Shown here: positions 56,701-64,000 of the stretch, piece after piece
Layout: the number at the start of each line of letters is the position of its first letter
How positions within the stretch are numbered: position 1 is the stretch's first letter
Origin: Arthrobacter sp. OVS8
GTDB taxonomy: Bacteria > Actinomycetota > Actinomycetes > Actinomycetales > Micrococcaceae
Reading direction: 5' to 3'
DNA: 64,000 bases
Assembly (NCBI GenBank): GCA_028370155.1
Contig: CP116670.1
Coordinates: 930,001-994,000, forward strand
Program-made: the position numbers and the translations under genes
Notes under the pieces: generated by a model
Told to the model about the DNA's origin: nothing
The model's database searches: none
What the model saw: only the letters and a program-made list of their open reading frames with translations

Positions 56701-57472
56701 TCAGTTGCGGGCGGTGTCGAAGGCGTCACGGAACGCCGCCGCCATGATGGTGGAGTCTGAGCCGATGGCGACGAACCGGAAGCCCTGCCGGACGTACTTT
56801 GCGGCCCCGGCGCCGTCCACTGCCAGGATTCCTGCCGCCTTGTTGTGCAGCTCGGCCGCGGCTACGACGCGCTGGAGGGCCTCTTGGAATACGCTGCTGT
56901 CCAGCTGCAGCGGGACCCCAGCGCGTAGGACAGGTCCAGGGTCCAACGAAGACGACGTCGACCCCGTCCTGGGCCGCGATGTCTTCGACGGATGCCAGCG
57001 CTTCAAGGGTTTCGATCTGGATGACTCCGAGTGTTTCCTGTCCGGGTTCGGTGAGCGTCCGGCGGTCCATGCCCCAGCGGCAGGACCGGTTGTAGGTGGC
57101 CACGCCGCGGTCTCCGTGGGGCGGATACAACATGTGCCGGACCGATTCCGCGGCCTGGTCCACGGCGGTCAACCGGGGAACCATGATGCCCGCGGCTCCC
57201 TGGTCCAGGACGCGGCCGATGCGGATGCGGTCGCCGGATTCAACCCGGACAATGCTGGGTACCCCGTAGCTGCCGGCAGCAATGACGCCGTCGCGGACCG
57301 CATCTTCACCTCCGGCGCCATGTTCGAGGTCGATCAGGATCCAGTCCGCGCCAGCCGCCGCGCAGACCTCGGCCGCGGTGGCCGATGACATGCCGACGAA
57401 TGTCCCGATCGTGACATCGCCCTCTGAAAGGCGCCGGCGCAGCTGGCCCGCGTTCAGTGGTCCGCGGCTCAT
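56701..57472 (-). CDS. HpcH/HpaI-family aldolase
   Basis: About 257 residues after one C is restored near 56940. Class II pyruvate-type aldolase with a divalent metal: DWILIDLEHGAG (Glu ligand and catalytic His), IVRVESGD (Arg), GAAGIMVPRL, ATYNRSCRWG and VVFVGPLDLSYALG (Asp ligand) are all in place. Such enzymes cleave 4-hydroxy-2-oxo acids to pyruvate plus an aldehyde. It is coupled to iolD by an ATGA overlap. In the absence of IolJ in this window it could serve a different cleavage step, which is an inference. Confidence 0.86.
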
Positions 57473-59417
57473 CCGAACCACCGCTGGCTGCCGCGTGCCT
57501 TCTCGTAGTCGGTTCGGAGAGTGCGGACCCATTCCTGCCCGGAGACTTCCGCCGGGGCAACGTCCCACCAGACGTCGCCGCCGGGCAGGTCAACGTGGGG
57601 CACCGTGGGTACCACGATGACTACCGGTCCCTGGGTGTCGCGGGTCGAGGACAGTGCCTCCCGGACCTCGGCCGCGGTGGTGGCGCGGATGGCCAGTGCG
57701 CCCAGGCCTTCGGCGATCTGCCGCAGGTCCACCTTGAGGTAGTCGCCGTCGAGCCGGGCCTTTGGAGCGTCGGCCGCAGCGACGCTGCCTCCGGTGGTGC
57801 GGTAGCGGAACTCGTTGCCGAATTCCTTGCCGGTGCGGTTCATCTGTAGCCGGTGGATGACTTGGTAGCCGTGGTTTTCGGACACGATGATCGTGACGTT
57901 GAGCCCTCTTGCGCCGCAGTGAGGATCTCCGTGGGTGCCATCAGGAACGTGCCGTCGCCGATGAAGGTGACCACTCGGTTGTCGTTGTTGCCTTCGGCAA
58001 GCCGGACGCCCATGCCGGCAGCGATCTCGTAACCCATGCAGGAGAACCCGAATTCCAGGTGGCAGTGCCGGTTCCCGGTGGCGTCCCACACTTTCTGCAG
58101 GTCGCCGGGAGCCCCGCCCGCGGCGGCGATGACGGTGTCGCCGGAGCGCGCGTGTTCCTGCATCAGCCCGATCAGTTGCGGCTGGGTGAGGACCGCATCG
58201 GTGACGGGAGCGTCCGGGTGGTCCTCGGGGTTGTAGGCGGTGTCGGCGTCGAGCCATTTGGACCGGATGGGTGCCCAGCCCGTCTTCTCGGTCTGGACGG
58301 TGTCCTGCCAGGCTTCGCTAGTGCTGTGTCCTTCCAGCGCCTGGGCGAGGGCTTCAAGTCCGAGCCGGGCGTCTGCAAGGATTCCGGTGGCACCCTGCTT
58401 GCGGGTGTCGGCGTCCACGATATTCAGGGACGCAAAACGGACCTCCGGGTTCTGGAAGATGGATTGTGAGCCGGTGGCGAAGTCGGTGAGCCGGGTGCCG
58501 ACGTTGAGGACCAGGTCAGCCTGCTTGACGAGGGCGTTGGAGGCGAAGTTCCCCTCGAGGCCCACACCGCCTACCTGCCACCATTCATCCTTGGTCACGG
58601 CGCCCTTGCCGCCGAAAGTTTCCACCACGGGGATCCCGACCTGTCCGGCCAGCGCTTCAAGTGCCGCGTGGGCGTCCGAGTAGTGGATACCGCCGCCGGC
58701 GATGATCACCGGACGGTGGGCCGAACGGATGAGCCGGGCGACGTCGTCGACCTCTTCCGGGTCCGGCAGCGGCCGCCGCACCTTCCAGTCGCGGGGTTCG
58801 AAGAATTCCGCCGGGAAGTCGTAGGCGTGGGACTGCACGTCCTGGGGCAGCGAAATGACCACGGCACCGGTATCGGTGGGGCTGGTCAGCACGCGCATGG
58901 CCTGCGGCAGGGCGGTCAGGAGCTGCTCCGGGCGGGTGATGCGGTCGAAGAAACGCGATACGGGCCGGAACGCATCGTTGACGGTGGCATCAGCCTCTAT
59001 GGGGTGCTCGAGCTGCTGCAGGACCGGGCCCTGATGCCGCGTTGCATAGGTGTCTCCGGGAAGGAGGAGCAGCGGAAGCCTGTTCACTGTTGCCAGCCCG
59101 GCGGCGGTGACGAGGTTGAGGGCGCCCGGCCCAATGGAGGCGGTCACGGCGAGAACGGCCTGGCGTCGGCTTGCCTTGGCAAACGCCGTGGAAATGTGGG
59201 CCATGTACTGCTCGTGGCGGCCCTGGATGAAGGGCATGTCATCGGCCATTTCGTCAAAGGCCTGGCCCAGGCCGGCGACGTTGCCGTGGCCGAATATCCC
59301 CAAGGCGGCCGGCACCAGACGGCGTCTGATGCCGTCGGCAACGGAGTGCTGGACTGACAGGTATTTGACGACGGCTTGGGCTGTGGTGAGCCTGATGGTC
59401 TGTGAGTTAGTGGTCAT
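57469..59417 (-). CDS. iolD: 3D-(3,5/4)-trihydroxycyclohexane-1,2-dione hydrolase, ThDP-dependent
   Basis: Opens the inositol-derived ring (third step of the pathway). About 649 residues after a one-base repair near 57900. ThDP-enzyme layout: an N-terminal PYR domain with GIFGHGNVAGLGQAF and the activating Glu in GRHEQYMAHIS; a central domain (VIIAGGGIHYSDA); a C-terminal PP domain with GDGTFLMAPTEI (GDG..N-type motif) and the NHGYQVIHRLQ segment characteristic of IolD. It overlaps the aldolase start by four bases and follows the aldehyde dehydrogenase by 25. Confidence 0.92.
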
Positions 59418-59442
59418 TGCCTTAATTCCTGTAGGTGGTGGT

Positions 59443-60870
59443 TTACCAGGGGCGTCCGTGAAGAATGACCGTTTTTTCTTCGGTCATTTCATTCACTGCG
59501 GAACGGACGCCCTCCTTGCCGATGCCGCTGCCCTTGAGTCCCCCGTAGGGCATGAGGTCGGCCCGCCACAGCGGCGTCCAGTTGATGTGGATATTTCCGG
59601 CGTCGATCTGCCGCATTGCCCGGATGCTCCCAGCGACATCACTGGTGAAGACGCCGGCGCCGAGCCCATACTCGTTGTCGTTGGCCATAGCGAGGGCTGC
59701 TTCGATGTCCGACGCGGAGGAAACGGCCACCGCGGGTCCGAAGAGTTCGTTGCGGCTCAGTGGGGAGCGGGGGTCGACGCCTGCGATCACAGCCGGGGTG
59801 ACAACGGCTCCCTGGCGATCGCCGCCGGTGAGGACTTTCGCCCCGGAGTGCCGGGCTTCGCTAATTGAGGCGTGGACGCGGGCCGCTTCCTCCTCGGAGA
59901 TCAGTGACCCGAGCCGGGTGTCGGCTTCCTCCGGGTTGCCGACTGCGATGGCCTCCACCTTGGGGACGAGGGCGTCCAGGAAGTCTGCTTCGACACTGCG
60001 ATCCACGATGACCCGCTGCACGGAGATGCACACCTGGCCCGCGTTGATGAATCCGCCTGCTGCCACGGCGCTGGACGCCAGTTCAAGGTCGGCGTCGGGA
60101 AGGATGATCACGGGGCATGAGGCGCCCAGTTCGAGGGATAGTTTCTTGACTCCGGCGATCGAGCTGATCCGGGTGCCTGTGGCTGTGGACCCGGTGAAGG
60201 AGACTTTCCGCACCCGGGGTCGGTAACGAGCACATCGCCCAAGGTGCTGCCGGGCCCGGTCAGGACCGACAGGGCCTCCGGCGGGAGCCCGGCGTCAACG
60301 AAGCACTGGGCCAGCTTAAGCGCCGTCAGCGGTGTTGCGCGGGCCGGCTTCAGCACCACGGCGTTGCCGGCGGCCAGGGCAGGCGCGATCTTGTGCAGCA
60401 CCAGCAGGGCGGGGTAGTTGAACGGTGTGATGGCCACGACGATGCCGCACGGCTGCCGCAGGGTAAAGCCGATTTTGTCCAGTCCGGTGCCGGCGTTCGC
60501 GTCCAGCGGAAGGGTGGAACCATACAGCTGGCTTCCCTCGTAGGCAGCAAGGCGGATGATGTTTCCTGACCTGCTGGCTTCCCCGGGCTTCGGTGATCGG
60601 CTTCCCGGTTTCGGCGCTGATGGTCTGGGCAATGTCCTCGGCACGTTCGTCGGCCAGGGCAGCTGCCCGCAGGAGGACGTCCACCCGTTCATGTGCCGGC
60701 GTGGACCTCTGCAGATGGGCGCCGATCTCGGCGCTGTCCAGGGCGGCCTGGGCGTCCTGGACCGTAGCGACGGGGACCGTGTCAATAATCCGGCCGTCAA
60801 AGGGTGACCGGACGTCCTCGGTCCTGCCGTCGGCGGCACCGCGCCAGGTTCCGGCGATTAGCATGTGCAT
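59443..60870 (-). CDS. NAD(P)-dependent aldehyde dehydrogenase
   Basis: About 476 residues; two frame repairs are needed (near 60580 and 60215). Motifs are VVAITPFNYPALLVLHK, the cofactor loop VSFTGSTATGTRI, the general-base Glu in LSLELGASCP, the catalytic Cys in INAGQVCISVQR, and the C-terminal NELFGPAVAVSSASD. The order and GQVCISVQR are like lactaldehyde/glyceraldehyde-type and phosphonoacetaldehyde dehydrogenases, not the CoA-acylating MmsA type. It lies between the ABC transporter and iolD on the same strand and may oxidise an aldehyde released by the aldolase. Confidence 0.87.
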
Positions 60871-60991
60871 GGTTTCTCCATCTGGGTGGACGAGCGGGAC
60901 CTCCCGTTCCCGAAGGAATTGGGCTCAACCGCTCCGTTGTTGGATTGGGTCTGTCGTGTCCGGCGTTGCGCCGGTGCCTTGGAACCGCGGA

Positions 60992-61920
60992 CTAATGCCG
61001 TGCGTGTGTGCCGATGCCCCGGCGTTCTGAATCGACTTCAGCGACCTCCGCCTGGACTTCCTTGACGATGTCGCCGTGGCCGCCGAGTTGTTCGAGTTCG
61101 TGGGCGAGTTCGGCGAGTTCGGCGCCGCCGGCCATTTGGGCGGTGAGCTCGTCGAGGGTGATGTCCTTTTGTCGTAGTAGCCGATCGACTTGCCGCGCTT
61201 GAGCAGCAGGAACCGGTCGCCGACGGGGAAGGCGTGGTGCGGGTTGTGGGTGATGAAGATGACCCCGAGGCCGCGGTCGCGGGCCTGCAGGATGTAGCGG
61301 AGTACCACGCCGGACTGCTTCACGCCCAGGGCCGCGGTGGGCTCGTCCAGGATCAGGACCTTCGCGCCGAAGTACACGGCCCGGGCGATCGCGACGCACT
61401 GGCGTTCACCGCCGGAGAGCTGGCCGATGGGCTGCTCCACGTCGCGGAGGTCGATGCCCATTTCGGCGAGTTCCTTGAGCGTGATCTCCTTCATCTTCTC
61501 GACGTCCATGCTCTTGAACGGGCCGAAGCCGGAGGTGAGCTCGGAGCCGAGGAAGAAGTTGCGCCAGATCGGCATCAGGGGCACCACGGCGAGGTCCTGG
61601 TAGACGGTGGCGATGCCGGCGTCCAGGGCGTCCCGGGGAGAATCGAACTTCCGTTCCTCGCCCATGATGTTCAGGACCCCGGCGTCGTGCTGGTGCAGTC
61701 CGGCGATGATCTTGATCAGCGTGGACTTGCCGGCGCCGTTGTCGCCCAGGACGCAGGTGACGCGGCCGTTGTCCACGGCCATTGTGACATCGGACAGGGC
61801 GATGATGTTGCCGTAGTGCTTGCCGACCCCCTCGAGGGAGAGCAGGTGGACGGGGGTGTGCGTGAGGGGATCTTTTTCGTTCTGGAGCAGCGTTTGCTGG
61901 TCGATCTCGTTGGCATTCAT
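60992..61920 (-). CDS. Sugar ABC transporter ATP-binding protein
   Basis: About 309 residues. Walker A is GDNGAGKST, the signature LSGGERQ, Walker [13 protein letters not shown], and the switch His is in [10 protein letters not shown]. It is a single-ATPase-domain protein, unlike RbsA-type double cassettes, so it should work as a homodimer in the membrane complex. A one-base repair near 61165 gives a helical C-terminus ([19 protein letters not shown]). It lies 16 bases after the permease stop. With the downstream catabolic genes it probably imports inositol or a related polyol. Confidence 0.9.
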
Positions 61921-61936
61921 TTTCTCTCCGGCCCCT

Positions 61937-62986
61937 TTACTTGAGTTCCGCGCGGCGCTTGACGATGAGGTTGACGATGGTGGCCAGCAGCAGCATCAGG
62001 CCCAGGAAGAACTTGAACCAGTCCGGGTTCCACTGCGCGTAGACGATGCCCTTGTTGGCCATGCCGAAGATGAAGGCGCCGATCGCGCCGCCGATCGCCG
62101 AACCGTAGCCGCCGGTCAGGAGGCAGCCGCCGATCACCGCGGCAATGATGTAGAGGAACTCGTTGCCCACGCCTTCACCGGACTGCACGGTGTCGAAAGC
62201 GAAGAGGTTGTGCATACCCAGGACCCAGCCGCAGAAGCCCACGCCCATGAACAGGCCGATCTTGGTGGCCTTGACCGGGACACCCACGGCGCGGGCCGCG
62301 TTCGCGTCGCCGCCGACCGCGAAGATCCAGTTCCCCACGCGGGTCCGCATCAGCACCCAGGTGGCCACCGCGACGAGCGCGATCCAGATGAACACGGTGA
62401 TTTTGACGTCGACGCCGGCGATGTTCACCGAGGACGCGAAGACGGCCCGGGCGGAGTCGAAGCCTTCCATGTTGGAGATCGACGGGGAGGACACGGAGCC
62501 GCCGATCATGCGGGTCAGGCCCAGGTTCAGGCCGGTCAGCATCAGGAACGTGGCCAGGGTGACGATGAAGGACGGCAGTTTGGTCTTCATCAGGATCCAG
62601 CCGTTGAGGTAACCGATGCCCAGAGACACCAGCAGGGCCAGGCCGACGCCGACCCAGACGTTCGTGCTGAAGTACCAGCTGAACATCGACGCCGTCAGCG
62701 CCGAGGAGATCACGGCGACGCCGGTGGAAAGGTCGAACTCCCCGCCGATCATCAGCAAGGACACCCCCACCGCCATGATGCCGATGGTGGAACTGCCGTA
62801 CAGAATGGTCGCCAGCGCGTTGGGCTGGGTGAACGTCGGGGACACCACCGCGAAGAAGATGAAGAGGACGATCGCACCCACGAGGGCGCCGACCTCGGGC
62901 CGGCCGAGGAGTTTCTGGAACGGACTGCGCTTGGCGACGCGCTCATCGGGCGCCGCTGTCTTTGTCTTGGTCTGGGTCATGGTCAT
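61937..62986 (-). CDS. Sugar ABC transporter permease, ribose/inositol type
   Basis: 349 residues, intact, about ten helices of the RbsC/branched-chain-type permease fold ([95 protein letters not shown]). GGEFDLSTG and the GGNANAAR-like motif are hallmarks of the monosaccharide (CUT2) class. The ATG 62986 is chosen; an in-frame ATG at 63163 lies in the binding-protein gene. The single-cassette ATPase with a CUT2 permease resembles inositol transporters such as IatA/IatP, an inference from gene context. Confidence 0.9.
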   Translation of the reverse strand: MTMTQTKTKTAAPDERVAKRSPFQKLLGRPEVGALVGAIVLFIFFAVVSPTFTQPNALATILYGSSTIGIMAVGVSLLMIGGEFDLSTGVAVISSALTASMFSWYFSTNVWVGVGLALLVSLGIGYLNGWILMKTKLPSFIVTLATFLMLTGLNLGLTRMIGGSVSSPSISNMEGFDSARAVFASSVNIAGVDVKITVFIWIALVAVATWVLMRTRVGNWIFAVGGDANAARAVGVPVKATKIGLFMGVGFCGWVLGMHNLFAFDTVQSGEGVGNEFLYIIAAVIGGCLLTGGYGSAIGGAIGAFIFGMANKGIVYAQWNPDWFKFFLGLMLLLATIVNLIVKRRAELK

Positions 62987-63039
62987 GATGGCTCTCCTTG
63001 CTGCCGGGCCGACGCGTGGCCGGCCCGGCCAGCGGGCTG

Positions 63040-64000
63040 TTAGCGGATACCCTGCTCGGCGTACTTCAGGACGTCCGCCGCGTTGCTCTTGTCGATGACG
63101 GCGGGGCCGGTGTAGACCTGCTGGCCACCGCCGACCTTGAAGCCGCCCACCTTGCTCAGCCATATGGCGTCTACGCTGCCGTAGCCCTGCAGGTACGGCT
63201 GCTGATCCACGGTGAATGCCACGCTTTCGTCTTCGATGGCCGCGGCGAGTTCACCGTTAAGGTCAAAGGATGCGACCTTGACTTTGCTTCCGGTCTCCTT
63301 GACGGCCTTGACAATCGTCAGGGTGAAGGGGGCCCCGAGGCCGATGATGGCGTCGGCATCCGGGGTTGACTGGAGCTTCGCGCTGACCGTGGAGGACACT
63401 GATGTCATGTCGGCACCGTTGACGTTGAGGATCTCTGTTCCGGGAACGTTTTCCTTGACTCCGGCGCAGCGGTTCTCGAGGCCCACGTGCCCCTGCTCCT
63501 GAATCACGCAGATCGGGTGTTTGATCCCCTCGGAGGCGAGCCGCTGTCCGACGGTAACGCCGGCGAGCTTGTCGCTCTGTCCAAAGTGGGTGAACGCGCC
63601 GAGGGCTTTGGACTGGTCTTCACCGGCGTTGAAACTTACGACGGGAATGCCGGCGTCGGTGGCCTTCTTCACGACGTCCTTGAGCGCTTCAGGCTTAGCG
63701 AGCGTGAGGACGATGCCGTCAACCTTCTGGTCAATGGCCTGCTGCACGAGCTGCGCCTGGCGGCCGCCTTCAGCGTCGCCGCTGTACAGAAGCTCGACGT
63801 TGTCCTTCGTCGCAGCCGTTTCGGCCCCCTTGCGCACGATGTCCCAAAACGTATCGCCGGCAGCGGCGTGCGTGATCATCGCTACCTTAATCCGCTCCGT
63901 GGAGGCGACCTGCCCGCCGCCCCGCCGGCACTCGCCGGTTCCGTTTTGCCCCCGCTGCTTGAGCATGCCGCTAACGCCAGAAGCGGAACGACGGCGAGAG
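63040..64000 (-). CDS. Sugar ABC transporter substrate-binding lipoprotein, 5' end outside window
   Basis: Type I periplasmic binding protein (Peripla_BP_4 class). At the window edge a signal peptide with the lipobox LAAC followed by SSSGGK is visible. After a one-base repair near 63925 it joins the mature protein ASTERIKVAMITHAAAGDTF. Further segments are LVQQAIDQKVDGIVLTLAKP, GIPVVSFNAGEDQ, CVIQEQGHVGLENRCAG, IIGLGAPFTLTIV and DQQPYLQGYGSVDAIWL, all usual for CUT2 sugar-binding proteins. The first few residues are missing. The gene heads the transporter group, with the permease 54 bases downstream. Confidence 0.9.
   Translation of the reverse strand, partial: SRRRSASGVSGMLKQRGQNGTGECRRGGGQVASTERIKVAMITHAAAGDTFWDIVRKGAETAATKDNVELLYSGDAEGGRQAQLVQQAIDQKVDGIVLTLAKPEALKDVVKKATDAGIPVVSFNAGEDQSKALGAFTHFGQSDKLAGVTVGQRLASEGIKHPICVIQEQGHVGLENRCAGVKENVPGTEILNVNGADMTSVSSTVSAKLQSTPDADAIIGLGAPFTLTIVKAVKETGSKVKVASFDLNGELAAAIEDESVAFTVDQQPYLQGYGSVDAIWLSKVGGFKVGGGQQVYTGPAVIDKSNAADVLKYAEQGIR

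Noticed and set aside
61820..63043. 407-codon plus-strand frame over the permease gene
   Set aside because: Its His/Asp/Gln-rich translation is the usual antisense shadow; the minus-strand permease is intact with CUT2 motifs.

Overview
The window is high-GC actinobacterial DNA and reads as a chromosome segment of an Arthrobacter/Pseudarthrobacter-type member of the Micrococcaceae. This is inferred from GC-rich codon use, actinobacterial families such as an LGFP-repeat wall protein, a MetS-type symporter subunit and a myo-inositol locus, and the overall protein style. I could not search a database. Roughly 45 genes are recognisable. About half are split by single-base frameshifts, nearly all of which are repaired by adding one base to a short G or C run. 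I read these as base-calling or assembly errors, so I give whole-gene coordinates that span the breaks.

Layout. 1-730: start of an APC amino-acid permease running off the left edge. 1268-7810: a sugar-nucleotide and exopolysaccharide locus (UDP-xylose synthase-like, UDP-glucose dehydrogenase, UDP-galactose epimerase, membrane GT2 synthase, secreted GH53 endo-galactanase). 7860-10732: AlkD-like repair protein, cytochrome P450, GH46 chitosanase. 10791-14968 (minus): a probable acid-stress operon of XRE-cupin regulator, ClC chloride channel, YrhK-like membrane protein and glutamate decarboxylase. A thioredoxin-reductase-like enzyme lies divergent to it. 16132-19642: a large secreted propeller/anchor-D/LGFP-repeat protein. 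20059-23098: DedA protein, NSS symporter with its small subunit, small membrane protein. 23388-26130: quinone oxidoreductase, alpha/beta hydrolase and TetR, with two related palindromic operators. 26158-30735: FNT channel, second quinone oxidoreductase, C39-like lipoprotein, VOC protein, lytic transglycosylase.

30736-48087 is the accessory part. It holds three ~600 bp repeats (32341, 34509, 46981) in the same orientation. Each joins the decayed 5' end of a serine resolvase gene to a terminator and the 3' end of a tRNA gene, which looks like scars of tRNA-targeting integrative elements. Between and beside them are a kinase-like gene, a SRPBCC/SHOCT/lipoprotein group, a response regulator, a CYTH-CHAD protein, and a tight five-gene operon (40909-45939) of an unknown protein, a DUF4331 protein, DyP peroxidase, enoyl-CoA hydratase and a sulfite-oxidase-like molybdoenzyme. 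A second, truncated DyP tail abuts the third repeat.

48088-64000 (all minus) is a long inositol-type catabolic locus: sugar ABC transporter (binding protein cut by the window edge), aldehyde dehydrogenase, IolD, HpaI-like aldolase, three Gfo/Idh/MocA dehydrogenases, LacI regulator, 2-hydroxyacid dehydrogenase, SDR, IolE and methylmalonate-semialdehyde dehydrogenase. IolB, IolC and IolJ are not in the window. The most promising leads are the resolvase/tRNA-end scar family, the DyP-DUF4331-molybdoenzyme operon, and a possible synthase-dependent galactan locus.
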